DNA of 15,929 nt from Bacteroidales bacterium (GTDB lineage Bacteria > Bacteroidota > Bacteroidia > Bacteroidales > Bacteroidaceae), in the NCBI GenBank assembly GCA_004557285.1, contig SFEK01000039.1, positions 1 to 15,929 of the forward strand. The letters run 5' to 3'. How positions within the stretch are numbered: position 1 is the first letter of the stretch; each line of letters opens with the position of its first letter. A model generated the notes under the pieces. The model was not told where the DNA came from. It saw only the letters and a list, made by a program, of their open reading frames with translations, and did not search any database. Made by a program: the position numbers and the translations under genes. Positions 1 through 7,458 of this stretch are shown in pieces.

Positions 1-68
1 ATTGGTTACGATGGATGTGAAATATTGCGCTGTTTTATCTCTTCTTCGGTCAAATCTTGCATGCTCAT
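1..68 (-). pseudogene. Possible start of a type I restriction R-subunit-like gene, frameshifted, cut by the window edge
   Basis: Reading leftward from an ATG at 66-68 gives MSMQDLTEEEIKQRNISHPS and then a TAA stop at 6-8. The stretch LTEEEIKQR resembles the N-terminus of many HsdR/DEAD-box restriction subunits, which often read roughly TE(E/A)(D/E)IKxRYITPAI. If two bases are skipped after the CGC codon, the other frame continues as R-YFTSIVTN to the edge, which aligns with RYITPAI. That suggests a frameshift of two inserted bases or one lost base in an otherwise recognisable start. Only about 20 codons are visible, so the family call is an inference from a short motif. It could instead be a chance short ORF. 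No TAnnTTTG promoter is seen in the 90 bases upstream. Confidence 0.3.
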
Positions 69-116
69 AGTTCTTGACTGTATTATCTTCACATCATTAT
101 TATCGTGACTATCTCT

Positions 117-140
117 GAAAAACGTTATCCATCGATAAAC
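117..140 (-). terminator. Weak intrinsic terminator after the DUF2461 gene
   Basis: Just after the DUF2461 stop, the minus strand can pair GTTATC (rc of 134-140, with one bulged T) with GATAAC (rc of 124-129) around a 4-nt loop, and continues directly into GTTTTTC. The stem is only six pairs, so this is a modest candidate. Confidence 0.4.
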
Positions 141-155
141 CATAGCTGTTGATTG

Positions 156-866
156 TTAATATTCTTGCGACATTTCCTCGTTCACGTAATCCACGGCCCT
201 GTTGATGTAGTCGATGAATGGTTTGGTGGGCTGCATGATGTCGGCCACACGTTGTGCAAGGTGGTCTTGTGTGATGAAGGCATCATCAACTTCAGTCACC
301 ATGCAGTAGCTTTTCATCCTCATCCAGTCGGCGTATGGCGCATCGGCCGGGTAGTCTTTGGGCACACGTTTCAAGGCTCCGTCCATGTCGGCCTTGAAGT
401 GGTGGCCAATGGGGGCAAGGATGTCGTTGCTGAACTCTTGCCAGCCATCGCTGATGTCTTCACGCAGTATCTTCACGGCTCTGGGGTCGTAGCAATAGTT
501 GCCGGCGGCCAGCATGTGGGCATGGGGATATGTGTCGGCTGTGCCCGTGCCGATGTGGAAGTAATAGCCTGCATGCATGGATTTCTTGCCCCCTTTGGCC
601 AGAAATACGCCAAAGTGAGTCTTGTAGGGTGTCTTGTCTTTGCTGAAACGGGTGTCGCGGTATATGCGGTAGGTGCAGTCGCGCAGGGTAAGGCGGGCAA
701 TGTCGGGGTCGTATGTCCCTATTTCTTGAATGAGATTCTCGCAGAATGTGTTCCACGTTTTCTGCACGCAGAGATACCTTTCTTTGTTGGTCTGGAACCA
801 TTCACGGTTGTTGTTGTTCTCCAAGTCGCGGAGAAACGACAGCAGTTCTTTCATGTTGTTGTCCAT
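156..866 (-). CDS. DUF2461 family protein
   Basis: This 236-residue protein matches the DUF2461 (TIGR02453) family in length and motifs. Near the N-terminus it has NNNNREWFQTNKERY (about 17-31). In the middle it has RIYRDTRFSKDKTPYKTHFG (about 67-86), the most conserved block of the family, followed by GGKKSMHAGYYFHIG. No signal peptide or membrane segment is visible, so it should be cytoplasmic. The biochemical role of the family is not established to my knowledge. The gene lies 111 bp beyond the acyl-CoA dehydrogenase stop, with that operon's terminator in between, so it is probably a separate unit. I see no good -7 element directly upstream; it may rely on read-through or an atypical promoter. 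A second Met at residue 5 is an alternative start. Confidence 0.88.
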   Translation of the reverse strand: MDNNMKELLSFLRDLENNNNREWFQTNKERYLCVQKTWNTFCENLIQEIGTYDPDIARLTLRDCTYRIYRDTRFSKDKTPYKTHFGVFLAKGGKKSMHAGYYFHIGTGTADTYPHAHMLAAGNYCYDPRAVKILREDISDGWQEFSNDILAPIGHHFKADMDGALKRVPKDYPADAPYADWMRMKSYCMVTEVDDAFITQDHLAQRVADIMQPTKPFIDYINRAVDYVNEEMSQEY

Positions 867-885
867 AATGCAATGGGGTTATGCT

Positions 886-925
886 GAATAAAAGGAAAAG
901 GGAATGTGCTGCAATGGCACATCCC
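886..925 (-). terminator. Intrinsic terminator of the etfB-etfA-acyl-CoA dehydrogenase operon
   Basis: On the minus strand, GGGATGTGC (rc of 917-925) pairs with GCACAT-CCC (rc of 900-909, one bulged base at 903) around a 7-nt loop. A U-rich run (CTTTTCCTTTTATT) follows immediately. It sits about 50 bp beyond the acyl-CoA dehydrogenase stop, as expected for an operon end. Confidence 0.75.
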
Positions 926-977
926 CCTTATCATGTTATTTACATGCCAATGCCAGAGGCACGGACTGTTGTCGTGG

Positions 978-2702
978 TTATTCGGCTGTCTGGGCCTGTG
1001 CACGGAAGTTGACCAGGTCTTCGGCGATGAAGCTCTTGATATAGGTATAGTGAGCCACCACGTCAGCTTCGGCCATGCGTACATACACGTTGGCACTCTT
1101 GGTGAAGAGCTGTGGAGCACGTGTGGCATCGTTGAGAATGAGCAGCGACATGAGAATCTCTGCTGTCATCTCATACAGACGGCGGGCGAGGAAATCCTGT
1201 GCTTCCTGGCAACCTGTCTCCTTGACATAGTCAACAGCCTGGCGATAGAGTTCAACCAGTTTCTTCACACGTTCCTGCAGCGGCTTCAGGTCTTCAGCTA
1301 CTGCCTCGCCAAGCATCTCGTCGATGATGCTGAGGTATGTGCCGTTGGTGATGTAGCGGATGGCGGCAACCACCTGCAGCTGGGTGGTACCCTCGTAGAT
1401 GGAGAAGATACGCGCATCGCGGTAGAGGCGCTGACTCTTGTATTCCATGATGAAGCCAGAGCCACCGTGAATCTGGATGGCATCGTAGGCATTCTGGTTG
1501 GCATACTCTGAGTTCATACCCTTGGCCAGCGGAGTGAACGCATCGGCCAGACGGGTGTATTTCTTCAGTTCCTGACGCTCTTCGGGAGTGAGCTTGCGCT
1601 CAGAAGAAATATCTTCCAAAGCCTTGTAGATATCCACATAGCGTGCTGTCTGGTAGAGGATGCTGCGGCCTGCATCAAGTTTAGCCTTCATGCGTGCAAG
1701 CATGTCATACACGGCGGGGAAGTTGATGATGGCCTTGTCAAACTGTTTGCGGTCTTTGGCGTAGGCCAATCCCTCGTTGTAGGCTGCCTGGCTCACGCCC
1801 ACACTCTGTGCGGCAATGCCGAGGCGTGCACCGTTCATCAGTGCCATGACATATTTGATGAGTCCGAGACGGGTGCTTCCGCAGAGTTCAGCTTTGGCAT
1901 TCTTATACACCAGCTCGCAGGTGGGTGAGCCATGGATGCCCAGCTTGTTCTCGATGTGGCGCACGGTAACGCCGCCCTCGCGCTTGTCGTAGATGAACAT
2001 GGAGAGTCCGCGTCCATCGTGTGTGCCGCTTTCGGAACGTGCCAGTACCAAGTGAATGTCAGAGTCGCCGTTGGTGATGAAACGCTTCACACCGTTCAGA
2101 CGCCAGCACTGGTTCTCCTCGTCGTAGGTGGCTTTGAGCATTACGCGCTGAAGGTCGCTTCCTGCATCAGGCTCAGTGAGGTCCATCGACATGGTTTCTC
2201 CTGCGCATACACGGGGAATGTATTTCTTGCGCTGCTCCTCGCTGCCAAATTCAAAGAGCGTTTCGATACAGTCCTGCAAGCTCCAGATGTTCTGGAAACC
2301 GGCATCGGCGGCAGCCACCAGTTCAGAAGCCATGGAGTAGGGGGTGATAGGCATGTTCAAACCGCCATAACGGCGTGGCATTGACAAACCCCACAGTCCG
2401 GCCTTGCGGGTGGCATCGAGGTTCTCATAAGTCTTGGAGGCGTAAATCATTCGACCGTCAACCAAGTGTGGTCCTTCCTGGTCCACCTCTTCACTGTTGG
2501 GCTCAAGGATATTGGCGGCAATGTCGCCGGTGATGTCGAGCACTCTCTTATAGTTCTCCAGGGCATCCTCGTAGTCAACGGGAGCGTCTGCATATTCTTC
2601 TTTGTCGGCAAAGTTGCGCTCTTTGAGCTCAACAACCCTTTTCATCAATGGATGATCAAGGTGGAACGCCAATTCGGGGTTATCTGTAAAATAGTTAGCC
2701 AT
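978..2702 (-). CDS. Acyl-CoA dehydrogenase, long form with C-terminal extension
   Basis: This 574-residue FAD enzyme should oxidise an acyl-CoA at the alpha-beta bond, or run in reverse, exchanging electrons with the ETF encoded just upstream. The FAD/substrate motif LTEPDAGSD is at 175-183, NGVKRFITNG at 203-212, QIHGGSGF at 410-417, and SIYEGTTQLQ at 434-443 with Glu437 in the usual catalytic-base position. It is longer than the roughly 380-residue short-chain enzymes. There is a charged insert at about 360-384 (EDISSERKLTPEERQEL) and about 120 helical residues after the core, as in the long AcdB/FadE-like group with an acyl-CoA dehydrogenase C-terminal domain. Substrate chain length cannot be read from sequence. 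It starts 11 bp after the etfA stop, so the three genes form one operon. Confidence 0.93.
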   Translation of the reverse strand: MANYFTDNPELAFHLDHPLMKRVVELKERNFADKEEYADAPVDYEDALENYKRVLDITGDIAANILEPNSEEVDQEGPHLVDGRMIYASKTYENLDATRKAGLWGLSMPRRYGGLNMPITPYSMASELVAAADAGFQNIWSLQDCIETLFEFGSEEQRKKYIPRVCAGETMSMDLTEPDAGSDLQRVMLKATYDEENQCWRLNGVKRFITNGDSDIHLVLARSESGTHDGRGLSMFIYDKREGGVTVRHIENKLGIHGSPTCELVYKNAKAELCGSTRLGLIKYVMALMNGARLGIAAQSVGVSQAAYNEGLAYAKDRKQFDKAIINFPAVYDMLARMKAKLDAGRSILYQTARYVDIYKALEDISSERKLTPEERQELKKYTRLADAFTPLAKGMNSEYANQNAYDAIQIHGGSGFIMEYKSQRLYRDARIFSIYEGTTQLQVVAAIRYITNGTYLSIIDEMLGEAVAEDLKPLQERVKKLVELYRQAVDYVKETGCQEAQDFLARRLYEMTAEILMSLLILNDATRAPQLFTKSANVYVRMAEADVVAHYTYIKSFIAEDLVNFRAQAQTAE

Positions 2703-2713
2703 TTTTTCAGCTC

Positions 2714-3736
2714 TTACTTGTTATTCTGTTTGTAATACTTGATGAGTTTGGGAACAACCTCCTCCACAGTGCCTACAATCACATAGTCGGCAATTTGGTT
2801 GATGGGAGCATCGGGGTCGCTGTTCACCGAGATGATGATGCCAGAGTCCTGCATACCGGCAATGTGCTGTATCTGTCCGCTGATACCGCAGGCGATATAC
2901 ACTTTGGGATGCACGGTGACACCGGTCTGACCAATCTGGCGGTCGTGGTCAACGAAGCCTGCATCAACAGCTGCACGGCTTGCACCAACCTCGCCATGCA
3001 GTTCCTTGGCCAGTTTGAACAGCATGTCGAAACCTTCCTTGCTGCCTACGCCGTAGCCTCCGGCCACCACGATGGGGGCACCCTTGAGGTTGTTCTTGGC
3101 CTTTTCCACATGGCGGTCGATGACCTTGACGATATAATCGGTGGTGGGCACATATTTGGCCACATCAGCATATACCACTTCTCCCTTGTAGTTTTCGTCG
3201 AGCACTTCGCGCTTCATCACACCTTCGCGCACGGTGGCCATCTGGGGCCTGTGGTCGGGATTGACGATGGTGGCCACGATGTTGCCTCCGAATGCGGGGC
3301 GAATCTGGTAGAGCAGGTTCTCATAGTGTGTGCCCGACTTCTTGTCGTCGTAGTCGCCGATTTCCAGCTGTGTGCAGTCGGCGGTAAGACCGCTGGTGAG
3401 CGATGATGATACACGTGGACCCAGGTCGCGTCCGATGACGGTAGCACCCATGAGGCAGATTTGAGGCTGCTCCTCTTTGAAGAGGTTCACCAGAATAGAG
3501 GTGTGAGGGGCTGATGTATAGGGGAACAATCCCTCAGCGTCGAAAACGAACAGTTTGTCCACGCCGTAGGGCAAAATCTGGCTTTCCACCTGTCCCTTGA
3601 TGCCTGTGCCTGCCACGATGGCGTTGAGTTGCACGCCCAGCTGGTTGGCCAGTTTGCGACCTTTGGTGAGCAGTTCCTGTGAAACTTCGGCCACGGTGGT
3701 GCCTTCTATCTCGCAATATACAAATACGTTGTTCAT
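2714..3736 (-). CDS. etfA: Electron transfer flavoprotein, alpha subunit
   Basis: This is a 340-residue EtfA/FixB protein. The N-terminal domain starts MNNVFVYCEIEG. The C-terminal FAD domain carries GASRAAVDAGFVDHDRQIGQ (251-270), TGVTVHPKVYIACGISG (271-287), QHIAGM (290-295) and VNSDPDAPINQIADYVIVG (304-322), the standard EtfA FAD-binding blocks. The frame stays open upstream to 3805, but that extension lies inside etfB and has no homology to EtfA. The ATG at 3734-3736, 13 bp after the etfB stop, is the sensible start. It forms a heterodimer with EtfB and passes electrons to or from the acyl-CoA dehydrogenase encoded 11 bp downstream. Confidence 0.95.
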   Translation of the reverse strand: MNNVFVYCEIEGTTVAEVSQELLTKGRKLANQLGVQLNAIVAGTGIKGQVESQILPYGVDKLFVFDAEGLFPYTSAPHTSILVNLFKEEQPQICLMGATVIGRDLGPRVSSSLTSGLTADCTQLEIGDYDDKKSGTHYENLLYQIRPAFGGNIVATIVNPDHRPQMATVREGVMKREVLDENYKGEVVYADVAKYVPTTDYIVKVIDRHVEKAKNNLKGAPIVVAGGYGVGSKEGFDMLFKLAKELHGEVGASRAAVDAGFVDHDRQIGQTGVTVHPKVYIACGISGQIQHIAGMQDSGIIISVNSDPDAPINQIADYVIVGTVEEVVPKLIKYYKQNNK

Positions 3737-3749
3737 GTCTTTCTCTGTT

Positions 3750-4619
3750 TTATCCGATAATCTTTTCGTCCAACAACTCAGTGATGAGGCTCTCAATGTC
3801 AGCATCGCTGCCTGTCAGTGTCTTACATTCCTTGGCTTGGAACACAATGTTCTTCACGGCCTTCACCTTGGTGGGAGAGCCTGCCAGACCGCACTGGTTG
3901 GGGTCGCCGTCAACATCAGCCACCGACCATTGGTTCAGTGTGAGATAGGGTCGCTCCTCATAGAGGTAGGCATAAGGCATGTCAGGAGTGCGCTCCAATG
4001 GCACTGTGGCATACTTGTATTTCATCACCAGTTTGGCGTTGCATGGGCGGCATGGTGCTGCGCTTCCGTTGACGGTGATCACTACCGGCATGGGAGTTAC
4101 TACTGTTTCCACACCACCGTCGATGTGGCGGCGTATGGTGAGTTTGCCGTCTTCGCATTTCAGAATTTCCTCAGCGTAGGTCACCTGAGAGAGACCGAGC
4201 TTCTGGGCTACCTGCGGACCTACCTGTGCTGTGTCGCCGTCGATGGCCTGGCGACCACCGATAACCACATCGGCACCGCCAATTTTCTTGATGGCTGTGG
4301 CCAGGGCATAAGAGGTGGCCAGCGTGTCGGCACCGGCAAAGAGTCTGTCAGTAAGCAACCAGCCTGTGTCTGCACCGCGGTAAAGACCTTGTCGGATAAT
4401 TTCTGCAGCACGGGGAGGACCCATGGTCAGTATGCCCACGGTAGAACCAGGGTTCTGTTCTTTCAAGCGCAATGCCTGTTCCAAGGCATTCAAGTCTTCG
4501 GGGTTAAAGATTGCGGGCAGTGCGGCACGGTTAACTGTGCCTTCGGCGGTCATCGCGTCTTTACCCACATTCCTTGTGTCGGGTACTTGCTTGGCAAGTA
4601 CGATGATTTTCAAACTCAT
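3750..4619 (-). CDS. etfB: Electron transfer flavoprotein, beta subunit
   Basis: This 289-residue EtfB/FixA protein begins MSLKIIVLAKQVPDT, the normal family start. It has GGRQAIDGDTAQVGPQVA at 121-138 and GLAGSPTKV at 244-252. The block GRQAIDGDTAQVGP is, from memory, the form found in clostridial-type EtfB, including electron-bifurcating ones that bind a second FAD. Simple mitochondrial-type EtfB, which binds AMP, differs here. This makes a bifurcating or NADH-linked ETF possible but does not prove it. It is the first gene of the operon etfB-etfA-acyl-CoA dehydrogenase, with a well-formed promoter about 40-70 bp upstream. Confidence 0.95.
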   Translation of the reverse strand: MSLKIIVLAKQVPDTRNVGKDAMTAEGTVNRAALPAIFNPEDLNALEQALRLKEQNPGSTVGILTMGPPRAAEIIRQGLYRGADTGWLLTDRLFAGADTLATSYALATAIKKIGGADVVIGGRQAIDGDTAQVGPQVAQKLGLSQVTYAEEILKCEDGKLTIRRHIDGGVETVVTPMPVVITVNGSAAPCRPCNAKLVMKYKYATVPLERTPDMPYAYLYEERPYLTLNQWSVADVDGDPNQCGLAGSPTKVKAVKNIVFQAKECKTLTGSDADIESLITELLDEKIIG

Positions 4620-4656
4620 AGTTTATGTTTTATAATGATATTAATTTCGTAGATTG

Positions 4657-4687
4657 CAAAAATACACTTTTTCTGTGGTTTGACAAA
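4657..4687 (-). promoter_or_regulatory. Bacteroidota-type promoter of the etfBA operon
   Basis: On the minus strand TTTG (rc of 4684-4687) is followed by exactly 19 nt and then TATTTTTG (rc of 4657-4664), matching the Bacteroidota -33/-7 consensus TTTG-N19-TAnnTTTG. The expected start site is about 30 bp before the etfB ATG. Confidence 0.75.
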
Positions 4688-4731
4688 GAAAAAGAAACAA
4701 AAACGCACAAAAATAGAGGCGTGTTGCTTGT

Positions 4732-4768
4732 AAAAAAGAGAAACGACGCTTATTTGTTGCGTCGTTTC
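4732..4768 (-). terminator. Terminator overlapping the end of the META-domain gene
   Basis: A perfect 10-bp inverted repeat, GAAACGACGC (4740-4749) and GCGTCGTTTC (4759-4768), has a 9-nt loop. On the minus strand the stem is followed by TCTCTTTTTTAC, a U tract. The first arm encodes the last codons of the META gene and its TAA stop lies inside the loop. Confidence 0.85.
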
Positions 4769-5211
4769 AGTGTCATGACGGTCTTCCCGTCGTTGGATTT
4801 CAGTGTAAGCTTGTTGCCCTTGCTGATGCTGAAGGTGGCTGTCTTTTCCAGTGCCTGCAGCACGGCACGCTCATTGTCCATGTTGCGGCACATCATCTGT
4901 GTGCAGCCCACGTTGCCCATCTTTAGGGTCTTTTTCTCGGCATCCGTTTCCATGCCTCCGAAGATGCGGTTGCATCCGGCACAGCCATACATCTTGTTCT
5001 CCTGCAAGTTGAACCCCAGATAAGCCTCGTTGTCGTTGCTTTCTGCATCAATGGCATGGCCGTTCACCTGTGTGATGAGCCATTCGCCGCCGAGAGCGTT
5101 GTCGGCCGTTGTCTTGCCTGTTGTTCCACACGATGTCAGTGCGCCACAAAACAATGCTGATGCCAATACGCCTTGAAGTGTTTTTTTTGTCATGTCTGTC
5201 ATATTTATCAT
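4750..5211 (-). CDS. META domain-containing lipoprotein (HslJ-like)
   Basis: The product has 153 residues, a short hydrophobic signal (GVLASALFCGAL) and a lipobox ending in Cys28 (ALTSC), so it is predicted to be a lipoprotein. The mature part is one META domain: GGEWLITQVNG at about 41-51, YGCAGCNRIFGG at 75-86 (the family's GCN...G block), and GCTQMMCRNMDNERAVLQAL at 102-121 (the family's TxMAC block). META domains occur in HslJ and other envelope proteins; their molecular function is poorly known. Cys76, 79, 103 and 108 could form disulfides. There are three in-frame Met codons at 5211, 5202 and 5193. The last gives the most typical lipoprotein signal and is a real alternative. It lies 57 bp after the peptidase stop with no promoter motif seen, so co-transcription is possible. 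Confidence 0.85.
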   Translation of the reverse strand: MINMTDMTKKTLQGVLASALFCGALTSCGTTGKTTADNALGGEWLITQVNGHAIDAESNDNEAYLGFNLQENKMYGCAGCNRIFGGMETDAEKKTLKMGNVGCTQMMCRNMDNERAVLQALEKTATFSISKGNKLTLKSNDGKTVMTLKRRNK

Positions 5212-5222
5212 TATTTTTGTAA

Positions 5223-5260
5223 TAGGGTATAGGCCGGTGTCTTGACCAGCCTATACCTTA
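5223..5260 (-). terminator. Hairpin between the prolyl oligopeptidase and META genes
   Basis: GGTATAGGC (5226-5234) and GCCTATACC (5249-5257) pair perfectly. They extend inward by GGT/ACC after one mismatch, and outward by A-T pairs. It follows the peptidase stop by about 10 bp. On the minus strand no U tract follows, whereas a T-rich run (5258-5274) follows it on the plus strand. It may be an attenuator or RNA-stabilising structure rather than a full terminator. Confidence 0.5.
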
Positions 5261-5268
5261 ATATATTT

Positions 5269-7365
5269 TTATTTCATGCCCAGGTTGTGCATGATGAATC
5301 CATAGATGTCGGCCTGCTCTTCGATGACCTTGGCAAGAGGTTTCCCACTGCCATGTCCGGCCTTGCTGTCGATGCGGATGATGACGGGAGTTTTGCCGTT
5401 ATGACATTCCTGCAGGCGTGCGGCAAACTTGAACGAGTGTGCGGGCACCACACGGTCGTCGTGGTCGGCTGTGGTCACCATTGTAGCGGGATAAGCGGTG
5501 CCCGGGCGCAGGTTGTGCAGTGGCGAGTAGCCCAGCAGGTATTCAAACATTTCCTTGCTGTCTTCGCTCGTGCCATAGTCGGGTGCCCAGTTCCAGCCGA
5601 TGGTAAACTTGTGGTAGCGCAGCATGTCCATCACGCCCACCATAGGCACGGCCACCTTGAAGAGCTCGGGGCGTTGTGTCATGCAGGCACCCACCAGCAG
5701 ACCGCCGTTGCTGCCACCCATGATGGCCAGTTTGTCGCTGTTGGTGTATTTCTCCTTGATCAGGTATTCGGCAGAGGCAATGAAGTCGTCGAACACGTTT
5801 TGTTTGTTCATCTTGGTGCCGGCGATGTGCCATTGCTCGCCATATTCGTTGCCTCCACGCAGACAGGCCACCACATAGATGCCGCCCTGCTCCAGGAACG
5901 GTATGCGCATGGTGGAGAAACTCGGGTTCATGCTGATGTTGAAGCCACCATAGCCGTAGAGCAACAACGGGTTCTTGCCATTGCGCTTCATGCCTTTTTT
6001 ATATGTAATGAACAGCGGGATGCGTGTGCCGTCCTTGCTGGTGCAGAACACCTGCTCGCTCACATAATCGTTGAGCTTGAAGGCCACCTTGGGTGCCTGA
6101 TACAAGGTGCTGGTGTTGCTGTCCATGTCGTAGCGGTAAACGGTGCTTGGCATGGTGTAGGAGGTGAAGGTGTAGAAACACTCCTTCTCGCCCTTCTTGC
6201 CCGAAAAATAGGCGGTTCCCACTGAGGGCAGCTTGATTTCGTTGAGGCATTTGCCTTCAAGAGAATACACATAGGCATGGGTAGAGGCATCCTTGCTGTA
6301 GGTGATGAACAGTTTGTCGCCGATGACCTCGGCACCGTCCATTACATGCTCGCCTTCGGCAATCAGTTCCTTCCAGTTGTTGATGCCGGGGCTGTTGATG
6401 TCTGCCACCATGATCTTGCCCTTGGGGGCATTGCTGGTGGTATAGATATACAGCTTGTCGCCAAATTCGGCAATGGGCGAATAGTTGTCGTCAGCATTGT
6501 CCACCATCTGCACAAACTGCGAATTGGGTATGCGCATGTCTCTCACGTACAGCAGGTTGCCGTTGCCTTCGCCCGACTCGTAGAGATACATCACCGTTTC
6601 TTCTTTGTTGACGCTTACCGAATAGAAACGCTTGGGGTGCATGGGGTTCTGGTAGAACACCTTGTCGGCAGACTGCGGGGTGCCTATCTTGTGGTAATAC
6701 ACCTTGTGTCCTTGGTTGATGTTGGAAAACTCCCTGCCCTGTTTGGGGGCATCGTAGGCACTGTAGAAGAAACCGTCGCCACACCATGAGGCATTAGAGA
6801 ACTTGGCCCACTCGATGTGGTCGTCGAGCAGTTGGCCGCTGTTGACATCCATCACATAAAACTCGGTCCAGTCGGACCCACTGCGCGAGATGCTGTAGGC
6901 CAGATATTTTCCATCGTGTGAGAAACTGAGCGAGGTGAGTGCAACCGTGCCGTCGTTTGACAACTTGTTGGGGTCGAGAAATACCTTGGCCTCGCCACCC
7001 AGTTTGTCGCATACATACATCACCGACTGGTTTTGCAGTCCATCGTTCTTCCAGAAATAGTATTTCCCGTTATGCTTCGATGGGGCACTGATTTTCTCGT
7101 AGTTGGCCACCTCCTTCATGCGTTTGGCCAGTTTGCCCCTCAATGGAATCTTGGCCAGATAAGCGTCGGTCACCTTGTTCTGTGCCTCCACCCATTTGGC
7201 GGTTTCCTGGCTGTTGTCGTCTTCCAGCCAGCGGTAGGGGTCAGCCACCTTGGTGCCGAAATATTCGTCCACTACATCGCCTTTGGGGCTTTCAGGATAA
7301 TGTGTCTGTGCCAAGGCTCCAATACTGGTCATGGCCATGGCAACACAAGCAAATTTCTTTTTCAT
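5269..7365 (-). CDS. Exported prolyl oligopeptidase, family S9A
   Basis: This 698-residue serine peptidase should cleave short peptides after proline. It starts with a signal peptide (MKKKFACVAMAMTSIGALAQ, likely cut after Ala19), so it acts outside the cytoplasm, probably in the periplasm. The N-terminal S9 block YPESPKGDVVDEYFGTKVAD is at 23-42, followed by DPYRWLEDDNS, a seven-bladed propeller region to about residue 430, and then the alpha/beta hydrolase domain. The nucleophile is Ser552 in GGSNGG (550-555), the acid lies in DHDDRVVP (634-641), and His671 is in AGHGSGK. The length fits the family (about 700). Its promoter motif mirrors that of the divergent dehydrogenase. A lipoprotein gene follows after a hairpin. 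Confidence 0.95.
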   Translation of the reverse strand: MKKKFACVAMAMTSIGALAQTHYPESPKGDVVDEYFGTKVADPYRWLEDDNSQETAKWVEAQNKVTDAYLAKIPLRGKLAKRMKEVANYEKISAPSKHNGKYYFWKNDGLQNQSVMYVCDKLGGEAKVFLDPNKLSNDGTVALTSLSFSHDGKYLAYSISRSGSDWTEFYVMDVNSGQLLDDHIEWAKFSNASWCGDGFFYSAYDAPKQGREFSNINQGHKVYYHKIGTPQSADKVFYQNPMHPKRFYSVSVNKEETVMYLYESGEGNGNLLYVRDMRIPNSQFVQMVDNADDNYSPIAEFGDKLYIYTTSNAPKGKIMVADINSPGINNWKELIAEGEHVMDGAEVIGDKLFITYSKDASTHAYVYSLEGKCLNEIKLPSVGTAYFSGKKGEKECFYTFTSYTMPSTVYRYDMDSNTSTLYQAPKVAFKLNDYVSEQVFCTSKDGTRIPLFITYKKGMKRNGKNPLLLYGYGGFNISMNPSFSTMRIPFLEQGGIYVVACLRGGNEYGEQWHIAGTKMNKQNVFDDFIASAEYLIKEKYTNSDKLAIMGGSNGGLLVGACMTQRPELFKVAVPMVGVMDMLRYHKFTIGWNWAPDYGTSEDSKEMFEYLLGYSPLHNLRPGTAYPATMVTTADHDDRVVPAHSFKFAARLQECHNGKTPVIIRIDSKAGHGSGKPLAKVIEEQADIYGFIMHNLGMK

Positions 7366-7390
7366 GATGTTTTTCGATTAAATGTTTGGG

Positions 7391-7398
7391 CAAAGATA
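7391..7398 (-). promoter_or_regulatory. -7 element for the prolyl oligopeptidase gene
   Basis: The minus strand reads TATCTTTG, a perfect TAnnTTTG, 26 bp before the ATG. At the -33 position I see no TTG. It forms one arm of the inverted repeat 7390-7399 / 7419-7428. Confidence 0.6.
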
Positions 7399-7419
7399 CG
7401 AAAAAGAAATGAAAAGTAG

Positions 7420-7427
7420 TATCTTTG
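7420..7427 (+). promoter_or_regulatory. -7 element for the iron-containing alcohol dehydrogenase gene
   Basis: The plus strand reads TATCTTTG 31 bp before the ATG at 7459. The -33 region is poor. It is the exact mirror of the peptidase -7 element, 21 bp away. Confidence 0.6.
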
Positions 7428-7458
7428 CAGCAGAATACTCAAATATATTTATAAAACA

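Noticed and set aside
4..20. Sequence GTTACgATGGATGTgA at the left edge resembles GTTACAATGGATGTAA at 15872-15887
   Set aside because: Matches of 14 in 16 bases are expected by chance many times within a 16-kb window, and the left copy is inside a probable coding remnant. It is not evidence of a flanking repeat.
3737..3805. N-terminal extension of EtfA by 23 residues
   Set aside because: It lies inside the end of etfB, and normal EtfA proteins start at the MNNVFVY-like segment.
5242..6225. Long plus-strand open frame antisense to the prolyl oligopeptidase
   Set aside because: It is a shadow of the coding bias of the peptidase gene, with His/Val/Ala-rich composition and no recognisable motif. 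The same applies to long antisense frames over the dehydrogenase, kinase, rmuC and helicase genes.
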